Assembly: GCA_015680905.1 (NCBI GenBank)
Contig: CM027385.1
Location: 25,922,501-25,986,500 of the forward strand
Source: Coptis chinensis
Taxonomy: Eukaryota > Streptophyta > Magnoliopsida > Ranunculales > Ranunculaceae
Reading direction: 5' to 3'
Length of the DNA: 64,000 nt
Part shown: in pieces, positions 21,537 to 33,700 of the stretch
Position numbering within the stretch: position 1 is the first letter of the stretch
Layout of the letters: every line of letters begins with the position of its first letter
Notes under the pieces: generated by a model
Database searches by the model: none
What the model was told of the DNA's origin: nothing
The model's input: only the letters and a program-made list of their open reading frames with translations
Translations under genes and position numbers: made by a program

Positions 21537-22570
21537 ATAATCTATACAAGTTAGACTTGGATGCCTCTCACTTAAGGTTAAATGAAACTTTGCATGTTAA
21601 TAACTATGGTACTAAGCGTAGATTAATTAATGAGAACTCCTCTACATTGTGGCACAAGCGTTTGGGTCATATCTCTAAACAGAGAATTGAAAGGCTTGTG
21701 TCAAATGGAGTTTTTGGTGCCCTTGATTTTTCAGACTTTAAAGTTTGTATTGAATGTATAAAGAGTAAACAAACCAATATAAGGAAGTTTAGTGCCAGCA
21801 GGAGTTCAAGTGTCTTAGACTTGATATATACCGATATTTGTGGTCCATTTCCTACGGCTTCTTGGAATGGTCAACGGTATTTTATCACGTTTACAGATGA
21901 CTATTCTCGTTATGGGTATCTATACTTAATTCATGAAAAATCACAGTCACTGGATGTATTTAAGGCCTATAAAGTCGAAGTTGAAAATCAACATTCTAAG
22001 AAAATTAAAGCTATCGATCCGACCGTGGTGGTGAATACTATGGTAGGTATGATGGAAAAGGCCAACATCCGGGACCATTTGCAAGATACTTGGAGGAATG
22101 TGGTATCGTTCCTCAATACACCATGCCGTGGACTCCACGCCAAAATGGTGTATCCGAGAGACAAATCGGACTCTAAAGGACATGGTTAGGAGTATGATTT
22201 GTCATTCTACCTTACCGTAGTCTCTTTGGGGTGAAGCCTTAAAGACTGCAGTATATATCCTTAACCGAGTACCTAGTAAAGCAGTAACTAAAACCCCATA
22301 TGAATTATGGACTGGAAAGAAACCCAGTATAAGGCATTTACATATTTGGGGTTGTCCAATGAAAGCTAGGCCATATAGGCCTAATGAAAGAAAAAACGGA
22401 CTCAAGAACAGCTTAGTTGCTACTTTATTGGTTATTCGGAAAGGTCAAGGGGTTTCAAGTTTTATTGCCCCTCTTCCAATACCCTAATTGAGACGGATAA
22501 TGCCAAATTTATTGAAGATGTTGAGGATAGTGGGAGCACACAACAAAGGAATATTGCTTTTGAAGAATAG
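21537..22570 (+). pseudogene. Copia GAG-pre-integrase and integrase
   Basis: Zinc-binding pre-integrase domain LWHKRLGHISKQRI ... CIECIKSKQ (about 21648-21770), then the core with first catalytic Asp in YTDICGPF and FITFTDDYSRYGYLY. The second acidic motif, after about 22010, is scrambled by several one-base losses. Downstream frames carry [20 protein letters not shown] and [10 protein letters not shown] pieces up to about 22440. Integrase lies before reverse transcriptase, as in copia. Inactive. Confidence 0.85.
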
Positions 22571-23865
22571 CATGTTGATATTCCTTTAATGGATATCCAC
22601 AGAGATGAGTTGATCACACCTGTCATTAGGCAGGATGCGGTTGTAGATCAACCAAATATTCCTGAGTTGGCCCCTGCTATTATAGATGAACCTCAACAAA
22701 TTCAATTAGAAGTGCCAATAAGGAGATCAACTAGGGAGCGGAGAGCAGCTATTAATTCAGATGAATATATAGTTTATCTCCAAGAGCATGAGTTTGATAT
22801 AGGAATGGAAAATGATCCTACTACCTTCATTCAAGCCAAACAAAGTGCTCACTCCTTAGATTGGATGAATGCCATGATAGAGGAGTTAAGGTCTATGAAA
22901 GACAATGACGTTTGGGATCTTGTCGAGTTGCCTAATGGAGTCAAACCCATTGCTAACAAATGGATTTTCAAAACCAAAAGAGACTCAAAAGGCAGTATTG
23001 ACAGATATAAAGCACGTCTTGTTGCAAAAGGCTTTACTCAAAAGGCAGGCATTGACTATAAAGAGACTTTCTCTCCAGTTTCATCGAAAGACTCTTTTAG
23101 ACTTATTATGGCACTTGTAGCTCATTATGATTTAGAGTTACACCAGATGGATGTTAAGACAGCTTTTCTGAATGGTGACATTCAGGAGACTATCTATATG
23201 AGGCAACCTCATGGTTTTGAGTCCACAGGCTCTGAACATTTGGTTTGTAAATTAAAGAAATCCATCTATGGCTTAAAGCAGGCATCTCGTCAGTGGTATT
23301 TAAAGTTTGATCACATCATTTCCTCTTTTTGGTTTTAAGGAAAATGATGTGGATCAATCGCGCTTATCACAAGATCAGTGGGAGTAAATTTATTTTTCTA
23401 GTGCTATATGTTGATGACATCCTACTAGCGAGCAATGACATAGGCCTTTTGCATGAAACCAAGCGATTTCTTTCAAGGAATTTTGAGATGAAAGATCTTG
23501 GTGAAGCATCTTTTGTGCTAGGCATTGAAATTCATCGTGATAGATCACGTGGCATTCTAGGCTTATCACAAAAGGCTTATGTTGAAAGGGTGCTAAGTAG
23601 GTTTGGCATGCAAAACTGTGCACTAGGTGATGCGCCCATTGCTAAGGGTGATAAATTGAGTTTGCTTCAATGTCCAAAGAACGATTTAGAGAAAGAACAA
23701 ATGCAAGATATTCCTTATGCATCAATAGTAGGGAGTCTTATGTATGCTCAAGTTTGTACGCGTCCAGATATTGCGTACGTAGTTGGAATGCTAGGCAGAT
23801 ACTTAAGTAATCCAGGAATGGATCATTGGAAAGCGGCTAAAAGGTGATGCGGTATTTGCAAAGGA
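22571..23865 (+). pseudogene. Copia reverse transcriptase
   Basis: 22589-23338 carries VWDLVELPNGVKPIANKW, YKARLVAKGFTQ, YKETFSPVSS, LHQMDVKTAFLNG and KKSIYGLKQASRQW. After a frame break near 23335 the second half follows at 23380-23847 with the catalytic box LYVDDILLAS, GEASFVLGIEI and YASIVGSLMYAQVCTRPDIAY. The YVDD residues are intact; the frame break near 23335 separates fingers and palm. Another frame change at about 23845 leads into RNase H. Confidence 0.9.
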
Positions 23866-24397
23866 CAAAAAGATTTTATACTCACATACCGAAAAACCGA
23901 TCATTTTGAGTTGATTGGGTATTCGATTCAGATTTTGCTTTGTTGCTTGGATAGTAGAAAATCCACGTCTGGTTATGTTTTCATGTTAGCTGGAGGTGCT
24001 GTATCATGGAAAAGTGTCAAACAAACACTAATAGCCTCCTCCACTATGGAAGCAGAATTTATTGCTTGTTTTGAAGCATCAAATCAAGTAAAGTGGTATA
24101 GAAATTTCACTTCGGCTTTCATGCAATGGGTTTCATTGAGAAACCATTAACGGTTTATTGTGATAATAAAGCCATAAGAACTTTATTCAAGAACAACAAG
24201 AGTTCACAAAGTCTAGGCACATTGACATCAAGTTTCTTGTCGTGAAAGAGAGGGTTAAAGATCATCATATGACAATTGAGTATGTTAATACAAATCTCCG
24301 GATAGTCGATCCGCTAACTAAGGGCTTACCACCTAAGGCATTTAAGGAGCATGTAGCTCGTATGGGGGTGGTTAGTCCTTCTGATGTTTCATTTTAG
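23866..24397 (+). pseudogene. Copia RNase H and C-terminus
   Basis: DSRKSTSGYVFMLAGGAVSW and SSTMEAEFIACFEA are the classic copia RNase H motifs. The C-terminal frame then reads LTKGLPPKAFKEHVARMG and ends shortly before SF-stop at about 24397. Frame breaks occur near 23905 and 24140. Confidence 0.85.
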
Positions 24398-24820
24398 TGG
24401 GAGTTTGTATTAATATTTTGTGTACTATTGATGATTATTTTTTTTTTTTGAAATAAAGTTATCTACTTATTCATTTATGGTTGCGCATATAAAGTTTGAT
24501 TAAGTAGAATAAAGATATCATTATAAATCATAAGGTTGGACCAATTGAAAATGAACATGTTCAGGGATCACATTACATGTTATTTTCATGCTACACATCC
24601 ATACTTAATCTATGTCGTTGGAGATATTAGTATTGTGACCACAGATGGGTCTAGTCATGCTAAATGTGGCAAAGGCCGCTGTGATCCTATATTTTTATTT
24701 TCAATGGATCAGATTGTGTTTTTTGAGACGTCACTCATTATTTCGACAATAAAATTTAGAGCTCTTAAGGTCACCATTGTTTAATATCAGGTTATGACCT
24801 ATGTGGTACAAGTGGGAGAT
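24398..24820 (+). other. Copia 3' untranslated region with polypurine tract
   Basis: Non-coding stretch with a T/A-rich run at 24439-24452. It ends in AGTGGGAGAT (24811-24820) immediately before the 3' LTR, the plus-strand priming tract. Confidence 0.7.
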
Positions 24821-25255
24821 TGTTAGAACTTTTCTCTTTAAGGTGTACCTACATAGATCATACACATTACACAATTGTTAATTGTCGAACTACGTCCGAG
24901 TGACATTGAGAAGACTCACTAAACTGTGATCTTAAAGTAACATGACTGGGTCATTTACATGTCTCAAACCACACGTGTCAAGTCATGACACGTGTATAAA
25001 GTGAGTATGGGCTTAACGATATGTGCAGATACTTTTTTGGGCTTAAGCGTATTTCTATTATCATGATGGGCTATAATAGAAATACACCCATAATATATAA
25101 GTTGAGGTCCCCACCCCAAACCCTATTCTGATTCTCATAAGTTTTCCATCCAATGTGAGAGAACACAAGAAGGCTATGGCTTCAGGTATGTCCTATTATT
25201 ATTCGGTTTTCTTTATTGATTGACATGTATTCTGGGTATTGGAGAAATCCTCACA
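24821..25255 (+). repeat. Copia 3' LTR
   Basis: 435 bp, TGTTAGAACTT to ATCCTCACA, followed by target duplication GCTTG (25256-25260). It is about 57 bp shorter than the 5' LTR without the CACTA insert. Confidence 0.95.
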
Positions 25256-26560
25256 GCTTGTGCTCCACCAATTCTTTATCCAAACCTGGTAGCTCATTGT
25301 AATTCCAAGCAAAACAATCTTTGAAGCTTTTCAAGAGACCAATGAGTTCTGCTTGGTCTTTCTTTTGTAACCTTGCACTAATGTATGTAACTTTAGGATC
25401 GTCTTCACATCCTAGATTGACTTCTATTTGTGGATCTTGAGTTTCGACTGTTAAGTCTTCTCTCCTCATATGTAAAGTTGAGAGTTCTTCCTTCTTCTTA
25501 ACTCTGACTTCACTTCCTTCAGCTTCAAATATGTTGTCTGCCCAATTAATTGTGGCATCTTCTTTTATTTTTTCTTCGATATCTCCTACCATTACTTTCA
25601 ATAAAGCCAATCTAATGGCTTCATTCATTTTATTTTCTTGTGTATCAGCACTATTCATAATCCACTTTGTCTTCCTCACTTTGTCCAAGAAGACCAAAAG
25701 CTAATTCACTCCAATCATCGTCTTGGGTATCTTTTATTGCATCTGCATTCACAGGTCCAACATTGTCTTGATATAGTTGCGCTTCTATGCAGTTTGAACT
25801 AACTTGAAAAGGTTGAGGATCTGCCTTCACTTCTTCGATTTCTCCATCTCCCTTCATCATAAGTAATTTCTGATGCATAGATGATGGAATACATTTGTTA
25901 GCATGAATCCAATCTCTACCTAATAAGGCATTATAAAATTTGGATTCCCTTCTATTACAAAGAAAGCTGTCTTTGTTTCTATGGAACCTACAACAACATT
26001 TATTGGTATAATGCCCTTAGTATTTTTCTTATCACCTGTGAAACCTGATATGGTGATATGAGTGCGTACTAACTTGGAGTTGTGCATGTTTAACTTTTTC
26101 AAAGTAGAAAAAGGTAAGACGTACAACATTGACAGAAGCTCCATTGTCTACTAGAACCTTTTTTAATAAAATACCATTAAAATATGCTTTAATGAATAAA
26201 GGTTTAATGTGTTTTATCATGTATTTAGTAGGTTCTTCAAACGAGTAAACATAATCACAAGAACTAAAGATTAGCTTATGGAAACTAACCTCACTCTTAT
26301 CTTCTTGGCTGAAATTACCATCATCCAATTCTTCTTCTTCTTGATTTTCTTTTGCTTCGAAAGCTTTAGGCAGCGTGTATGCTACATTCACTTTCATCTC
26401 CTCAGGCAATGAACCAAATTGAATATAAGTAGGTTCTATTTTCTTATGCTCCTGCTGATTTTGTTCTGTTATCATTTCATCCAACAGCTCACCTTCCTCA
26501 ACATGTGGACCAGATGGCTCGCCGACAGTTTCAACAACCATTGATGGCTTGTTTTGGGTA
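25256..26560 (-). pseudogene. Tat-like protease and region before reverse transcriptase
   Basis: On the - strand: an acidic region (EEEELDDGNFSQEDKSEVSF), then VLVDNGASVNVV at about 26130-26160. This is the protease active site of this lineage, with DNGA in place of DTGA. LNMHNSKLVRT and TISGFTGDKK follow, then an acidic spacer and DCFAWNYNELPGLDKELVEH, which ends exactly at the copia target site at 25260 and continues at 10766. Several frame changes (near 26090, 25920, 25690). Confidence 0.8.
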
Positions 26561-29224
26561 CATGATTCCTGCTCTATCGAGGTGACCTCGTTGCCTGAGT
26601 GATCGTCTTCACCTCTTTCTCTACAAAATCTGGGATTAGGCTTGGACTGGACTAGTAAGGCTATGATAAAGCTTGTGTCCTGTCCTTGGAGGTGAGAAGC
26701 TTCTTGCCATGCATGCTCTATATTTTCTCTGTATCCTCCTCTGTTGTGTCCTAGTAATAGATGGAATAATCTTTTGGTATCTTGACTTTGGGTCCTTTAA
26801 ATTAACCCAACTTCCTTGTTCAACCAATGGTGGTCGTATCATCTTTGGTTTAATGTTACGTCTAGCATACTCATGCTGCTCAATGACCTTTGGATCTTGC
26901 ATGACAAACCAATTTGGTACACCATGTACCAATGAGCTTGCTGATGTTTGGTTATAGACCAAAGTCATCGGTTCTCTAATAACTTGTTTATTCACGTTAG
27001 TGAGCAAGTTAAACCCATAATGGTGAAATGTTTTAGGCTGTGAGTATATGGGACCAAAGTATTGGTAATTAGGCCTAGCATGATATCCTTAAAATTTCCT
27101 ATAGCTTGGTGCAGCATTAAAACTTTTACCATGGTCTTTAGCCAAATTTGGCATAGGCGGCGCATAAGATTTAGCCAAATGTGGCCTAGGTGCCACATGT
27201 GATTGAGCCAAATTTGGTGTAGGTGGTGCATAAGTTTGCGTAGGTGTGGCTACAGTACTTTCATTTTTACATCCATCAAATATAACTTTACACATTTCAG
27301 TGTACTCATCTCCACACCTTAGGCAGAGATATTTTATTATATTTGGATTTGGGAGTACCTCAGAATTGGATGTATCATCCACTACAACTTTACCCTTTGC
27401 ACCAGCAATTTCCATCCTACCAATAGTATATGGTAGTCCTCCAACAGTATTCATATTGATACTTACTTCCTGAACAGCTGGGAATGGATCCTTATCGATT
27501 CCCATTGCCTTGTCCTCTTGCGTATGAAATTTTAATTTTCCTTTCTTGATCAAGTCTTGAATCTTGTCTCGAAAAACATTACAAGCATTAGTTGAATGAG
27601 ACCATGAATTATGCCATTTGCAATATGCTTTACCATCTAATTCCTCTTTGGCAGGTAAGTTCACATTTTTTGGTAGTTTAAGAACTTTTCCTTCTAATAA
27701 ATGGTCAAATATTTCATCAACTTTCATTATATCAAATGAATACTTCTTAACCGATCCCTTAGGGGTCTGACATATGACTCGGCAGTCGTATCCTTTCTTA
27801 CCAAAGATTTTCAAGTAAATGGTTCTTTACCAATTATCTCCGCGGCATCTATTTCAAGATTTAGATCTTTGTAATACGTCTTCATGGAGGAATTATTTCT
27901 CTCCTGCTCCTCAAGTAACAAAGATTCATATCAAGATACTTTAGCGGTCATTTCTACTAGATCCCTAAACTCTGTAGCATCAAACTTCTTTCTAAGTTTA
28001 AACTCTAATCCATTTTGTGCTAACTTCACAAATTCAGATTCAGGTAGTATTATTTTACATTTATTTCTTGCTCTTTTAAACCTGTTTATAAATTGTGTAG
28101 CATTTTCATCATGCCTTTGGCTTAATCTTGCTAGGTCAACCATTGATACTTCAAGTTCAGTTTGAAAAAACTGAGCATGAAACATATGTTCTAGTTGTTG
28201 CCAAGTTTGTACTGAATTAGGGGTAAATTAATGAAGCATGGAAATGCGGCATCAGTTAATGAGTTTGGAAACAATCTTATTTTCAGAAACTCATTCCCTG
28301 CTGCATTGGCACATTGGCTGGTGAATCTAGCAATATGTTCTATTGTAGATTGAGCACCATCACCAGAAAACAAAATGAAAGTCGGAAATTTAAATCCCAT
28401 AGGTAACTCAATTCTATCTATCCACTCTGGATATGATTCACTAAATCTTCTCTTCTTATGGCCTGTCCTTGGCCGACTCCTGCCATGGGTTGTGGTAGTA
28501 CATTAGGCATGGCCATAGGTTGAACATTATCATTTCTTCTAAAGTCGTTATTCGGTCTAGAGTGATACCCAAAACCTCCAAAGTCTTGTTCAGTGTTCAT
28601 TCTATGACCTTGTCCTGGGGGTAAAGTTGAACCATTCAAATTTGGTTCATAGATGGGAGGGTTAAAATTTCTTGGTCTATGGTCTCCCATTTGTGCAGGC
28701 CAGTTAGAATGAATAAAAGGCACACTATTTAGTCTTTCACCCCTATGGGGATTAAAGTTATGAGTATTATCTACTATACCAATGGGCGCTCTAGAGGATG
28801 GTATATGAAAGTTTCCTGACATGTTCCGTCTTGACGCTATATTGTTTGCAGTCAAATGGTTGCTACAGGGAACATTTATTATGTTTTCTCTAAGATTTGT
28901 AGGCACAATTCCTTGTGTCACCACAGTAGGACGAACTACAGTTTGTGTGACTTGAGGCATATTATCTAACTTACTTGAAATAGGCATCATCATATCTAGT
29001 AGCCTATCAATCGTTGAATTTGATTGATTATTTTGTGTGATATGCCCACTCATAGGCAGTACATTGTTCTGATTTCTAGTCTCTTGGCCACTAGACGTAG
29101 CCATTTGGTTTACATTATTCTGAGAATTTTCATGGCTCTCTCCTGCAGGAACTTGGTTTATTTCATCAATTTCTCCACCAGTTTCACCATTATTTTCATT
29201 TTCATTTTGGGAACTCTCTCCCAA
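26561..29224 (-). pseudogene. Tat-like gag and gag-pol linker
   Basis: The N-terminus at 29224 (MGESSQNENENNGETG) is Asn/Gln-rich and low complexity. Next, about 28400-27931 carries the capsid-like segment (WIDRIELPMGFKFPTF near 28400, then LARLSQRHDENATQFINRF). About 27814-27089 carries ALYCKWHNSWSHSTNAC-like sequence, the characteristic Cys/His motif of this group, followed by a Pro-rich repeat (APPTPNLAQ / APRPHLAK). About 27007-26636 continues with a basic region (RTQQRRIQRKYRA). Frames change near 28410, 28190, 27820 and 27090. The start Met at 29224 is chosen as the first in frame after the LTR-leader. Confidence 0.75.
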
Positions 29225-29640
29225 ATCCCAATCACCGATTTCTTGTTATTCGATTCGTCATTTTAAAACAAATAACACAATTGTCCCACCGGGCATGCCA
29301 AAAAGATGTTGACGCAGAATTGCTTGGAGAGCGTCAGGATTGTTTCGAAGACATGTCAGAATTTTCAGAGCGTGCCAAGTAAGAAAATCTTACCAATTTC
29401 TTTTAGATTTCACCAATTTAGGCGATAGGCGATTAATGGATTCTTAATTTGCCTCAATCAAGAGGACTTTTGATATGAATTAAAAATGAGAATCAAGAAC
29501 AAAGATTTGTTACTTAACAACTATTAAATCAATCTAAATAAATTCAATTGAAAGTGATGAACAAGTACAATAGACTAACTTTCAATGGCTTAAACAACAC
29601 TCTTGAAGTATTTTATTCTAACTCGAAGTTCTAACTCGAA
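29225..29640 (-). repeat. Tat-like leader and 5' LTR remnant
   Basis: On the - strand TTGGCATGCCCGGTGGGAC (about 29283-29301) follows ...GCGTCAACATC, a plausible LTR end plus primer-site region. Beyond that lies about 330 bp of AT-rich sequence, cut off at 29641 by the Athila-like LTR. A 13-bp direct duplication, TTCTAACTCGAAG at 29616-29628 and 29629-29641, sits at the junction. The exact LTR length cannot be seen because the 3' copy is missing. Confidence 0.4.
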
Positions 29641-29641
29641 G

Positions 29642-31155
29642 TATAAACACTCAAAACTGTATTATAAAATCCCGTAGAGACGTAATATTTCGGTTAATTT
29701 TGTGCTTAATAATCATGAAATAATTGTATTTTTGTGCTTTTGCAGGTTGGAGTAACCAACGTAAAAATGATGATAAAGCCAACATTTAAGCACATAATAG
29801 GGAGTATACATAAGCTTTCTGATTAAGCCTATGTGAAGCCCAACAAATCCGGACTAAAGCCCAAAGACTCAAACAGTACAGAATCAAGTTAGAAATAGAA
29901 TTATGTGCACAGAAGTAGCAAACTTTCGAAGTTCATATCTTTTGAACCAGGACTCTCAATGCGACAAGTGAGCTGCTCAGACGATCAGTGCGACGAACTT
30001 TACGCATAGGCGGAAAGTTGTAAAAATTCCAAAAGACCAAACTGCTACTGAACGCTGCATATGGACCCACTATGCGGTCCCGTAAAATTTGATGAGTCAT
30101 CAAGCAAGTTAAGACAAAAGTGTAAATAATTGGGACAAAGTTGACACCTTGCATGCAATTAATGAAGTTAGTTGGATTTAGGTGATAATTATGTAGAAAA
30201 TGCAAGGTGTCAAAAGGGGGTTTAGTGTTTGGATAAGGAGAAAGTAAATGAGGGGGGTGTTTCAAGTGGGAGAAGAGAGAAAGCTCTCTTAAGTATTAGG
30301 GGGGCTGATTTTGGAGTATTAACTTCTCTCTTGGAGATTGTTTTTTCCATTTCTTGTCTTGTTTTAGTTTTTAGTTTTGGTTTTTTATGAAAAAGCTTGT
30401 AATAGTGTTAATGGAGAACATTATGAGTTCTTAAATAAAAGTTCATTATTTTCTTTAGGTAATCAGTTTGTTTTGCATTCCTTTCTTCTTTCTTTCTCTC
30501 TTTAACATATATATCTTGTAGCTTTCAAACAATCCAAAGATCATGAGTTAAAACCCTCCAAAGTGGAGGGTTAATGATGCTCATGTGAGGATTCATATAA
30601 ATTTCTTAGAAGTAGACTTAAGGACAAATGTAGCACAATACCCCAAAATAGTAGTGTTCGGCCAAACTTGAGGCCTAGAAGTTAATAAGGACTCGCATGC
30701 GCCCCCCTTTTTATGCCTAGGTTAGCTGCGCGCGTGGGTCTTATTTAACCTATTATTTCCATATTTGACAGGAATATGTTGTATGAGTCCAGGAGTTGAG
30801 ATGATATTTCAAAGATAAAATCCCAGTTCAACTCCTTATGTTAGGGAAATGGACTTAGAGATGAGTTCATCTCGCTAGGGATCGACGTTCCATCTGTTTT
30901 GGGTTTGATAATGAACCCAAAACGGCTTAGAGATGGTAGTAATCTGAATTTAAGGGAGTATAACGAGTCCTTGTATGACTATCATGGTCCTTTACTCTTT
31001 CTTTCTCTTTAAATTACAAGTTAAAAATCTTAGTTTTTCCGTTTTTTTTGTATTTAAACAAAGCAAACCTTAGCTAGCAAATCCACAATAAAAACTTACT
31101 CACTAGTTTCCTAAGGAGCATAATAAAGTTGTAAGTTGTCCTAGACTTTAGGTTG
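29642..31155 (+). repeat. Athila-like LTR, copy 1, truncated at its 3' end
   Basis: Aligns along its length to 49193-50750 (e.g. GACGTAATATTTCGGTTAAT, AGGGGGGCTGATTTTGGAG, AACCCTCCAAAG). It starts TATAAACACTC where copy 2 has TGATAAACACCC and stops at TTTAGGTTGGTTC, about 105 bp before the LTR end. The missing 3' piece lies inverted at 34321-34456. AATAAAAGTTCATT (about 30434) is a likely polyadenylation signal. Confidence 0.85.
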
Positions 31156-31156
31156 G

Positions 31157-32565
31157 TTCATGTAAGCGAAAAAAGTCTCGCTTGTCCTATCAGTAGCGAG
31201 AGGCATAGGTTGGGCAACAGGGACTAGTTCACGGTTATTGCTAAGAAGTTGTTGATTATAGCTAGAATTTGGATTTGCTGGAACAAGACTGCAGTTGTTT
31301 TGATAGTTAGCATTGGAATTACTTTGAAACTGATTTTGACTTTGTTAGTATTGCTGATTATTTTCTTAGCGGTATGGAATAAAGTTGTTGGGTGGTCGAA
31401 CAGGTGGATTGGCGAAACCTGGAGGAGATATCTGTTGGTTATTCGGCTGCTAAGCAAAATTTGGATGTTGTCTCCAAGGTGCATTAGGAATGTTGAATGC
31501 ACATGCCTCCTCCGATGGTTGAGTAGGGGGGGCATATAACAAGGGACAATACGCATCAGGGTGGCCAGGACTAAGACAAAGGATACATGGGGAAGTGTTA
31601 ACGTTCATGACCTGTTGTGGAAGTTGATCGTTTACTTGAACTGCGAGGGCATCTACTTTTTTAGTAAGGGATTCTATCAGATTTTTTAACTCGGGATCGG
31701 GTTTTACTTCAAAAATAGATGTAGCTTTTGTAACAATATCCTTAGATGATCTAGAAGAATCAGTGTTACCCTACTGTGTACCTCTTATAGCTTATTTTTT
31801 AAGAAAAGTATGTGCTTCAGTAGCTCCTTTGTCCATGAAGCAATCGTCGTTCATTATATCAAGAGTTTCTTTTTGATGATCGGATATTCCATTAAAAAAT
31901 GAACGAACAAGGACAGCGGTGTCGAGCTGACGATGAGGACATTCTAAAAGAAGATCCGTAAATAGACTTCATGCTTCTGTAAATGATTCATGAGGATTTT
32001 GACAAAAGAATTGGATTTTCTGAAGAATTTAAGTAGTTTTCTTCTGAATGTAAAATTGTAGCATGAAAGCTTGGACAAGTTTATTCCATGTTTCTATGGA
32101 TTGTTGTTGTTGTCCTGCTAGCCAAATTGACGTTTTATCCGTTAAAGTGAAAGGAAACAACCGAAGTAAGAGTTGTTCCTTAGAGACGGCTGGATGGTGA
32201 AATGTCGTGGCTACTTGCTGAATCCTACGGAGGTGATTATACGGTTTTTCATGATCTAGACCATGATAAACAGGTAACAAACCAAAAACATTGGGCGGGA
32301 TTCAAAAATCGTCGACAATATCCTCGAGTTTGATGCAGGAAGAAGGTCCTTCCTGTAATGCTGTCTAAAAGTCCAAAACGGGCTTCTCAGCTAGTGGAGT
32401 ATCGTCATCCATAACGAAATAATGTAATGGTGGCAAGGGATCTTGATGATTTTTATTAATAGAAGAAGAACTAAGCTGCGGTGAGAACTTACGCAATTGC
32501 TTATCGTATTTTCTCCTACGATAAGTATGTTCAAATTCTTTATTATTACCAGACCTTAATCTCAT
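31157..32565 (-). pseudogene. Athila-like gag, N-terminal part
   Basis: On the - strand it starts MRLRSGNNKEFEHTYRRR at 32565, continues PPLHYFVMDDDTPL, then VYHGLDHEKPYNHLRRI and FPFTLTDKTSIWLAGQ with WNKLVQAFMLQFY: the capsid landmarks seen in the two + strand copies at 54.2 and 58.7 kb. An Asn/Gln-rich tail ends RTSETFFAYMNQ at 31157, where the LTR starts in opposite orientation. Frames change near 32290, 32030 and 31560. The rest of gag is at 47640-47200. Role: particle-forming protein of the element. Confidence 0.75.
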
Positions 32566-32879
32566 GCAAGCATAAAATTAGATCTTATGCACACAAGGAA
32601 CTTATTATTACTTGAATTATATTATTTTTTGAAGCATTCTAAGTGAACAACGTAGGCCTAAGCTGCTGCTAACGTAGCAGTAAAGCTAGGAATACGTGTG
32701 CATAAACCAACAGCCAGGTCACAAGAAAGATGAGGGAGGATTTCCGTGCAAGCACGATTCTAATTAAGTAACATCAATCTTTCAAGTTTCATAGACACCA
32801 TTGGAATATGTTTAAGATTTATAGATTTTTATTTTTTTTAATTAAAATTTATGCAAGGGATTAAGGTACAAATTTTATT

Positions 32880-32918
<39 letters not shown>

Positions 32919-33661
32919 GTTATTATTGTTATTATATTTTTTTTTAAGATTTATGCAAGGGGTAAAGTAAAATTATGCAATCATGGAAATACAACTCTTA
33001 CACATAGAATTGAAGTCTAATAATGCAAATATAACTTACTCATACATTACTAGATACATTAGCATGTGAAGATATTCTATTCATACGTATAAAAATACTA
33101 ATAGGCAAAGTTGTATCATCAATAAATATTTCAATACATACAGGCAAATACACATCAGTAATACGTATATATAGGCTAATAGGTAGATAGATATGACGTA
33201 TACGTATATCTACATTAACATGCAAATTGTAATTACTCATATGTATCTAGATACGGTAGCATGCAAAGATACTATACGTACACGTATATATACTAATAGG
33301 CAAAGACGGAACAGATACGTAAAACTAAACAGGCAATGTATTATATATAGAGTAATATACTATTCATGTGTTGCATAATAATTCGATTTCGTCAATACTC
33401 ATTGAGATTGCGAATGTCATATAGAGAGCAGCTTCACCCCGCAGGGTTTAGAAACAACTTACCCAACTCAGATTTTAACCCTCGTTGGAATGTTCTCTTC
33501 TTTCATGACAAAATCGAGTTATTAAACAAGACAAGTTACTCAGACTTATACAGATACGAAACACGCACAAAAGTCACTTATACGTATAGATATATATAAC
33601 CATGCAAAACAGTACCACGGGAATATATTTATACATTAATATGCAATTCATAATCACTTAA

Positions 33662-33700
<39 letters not shown>

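Larger units (their letters stand above)
10772..25255 (+). mobile_element. Ty1/copia LTR retrotransposon, nested in the Tat-like element
   Basis: LTRs start TGTTAGAACTT and end ATCCTCACA. The target duplication is GCTTG at 10767-10771 and 25256-25260. Order is 5' LTR, Met-type primer site, leader, gag, protease, integrase, reverse transcriptase, RNase H, polypurine tract, 3' LTR; integrase before RT is the copia order. Without the CACTA insertion it is about 7.2 kb. The first 254 bp of the two LTRs differ at one position by eye, suggesting a fairly recent insertion, but the coding region is broken in many places. Confidence 0.93.
5581..29640 (-). mobile_element. Tat-like Ty3/gypsy retrotransposon, 3'-truncated and invaded by three younger elements
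   Basis: On the - strand the order is gag (29224 to about 26640), protease/pre-RT (26560 to 25261), reverse transcriptase (10766 to about 9745), RNase H and a second RNase H (6690 to 5890), then a linker cut off at about 5581. Integrase and 3' LTR are absent. The second, archaeal-type RNase H after the normal one is diagnostic of the Tat lineage. Coding sequence resumes exactly across the copia insertion at 10772-25260, and near the Mutator-like insertion, showing this is one element with later insertions. A LTR remnant lies at about 29310-29640. Confidence 0.8.

Noticed and set aside
26673..26957. 94-codon open frame on the + strand
   Set aside because: Antisense shadow of the Tat-like gag-pol linker.
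33193..33378. Short open frames in the Athila-like leader
   Set aside because: They are translations of simple TACGTA-rich repeats, with biased composition and no conservation visible.
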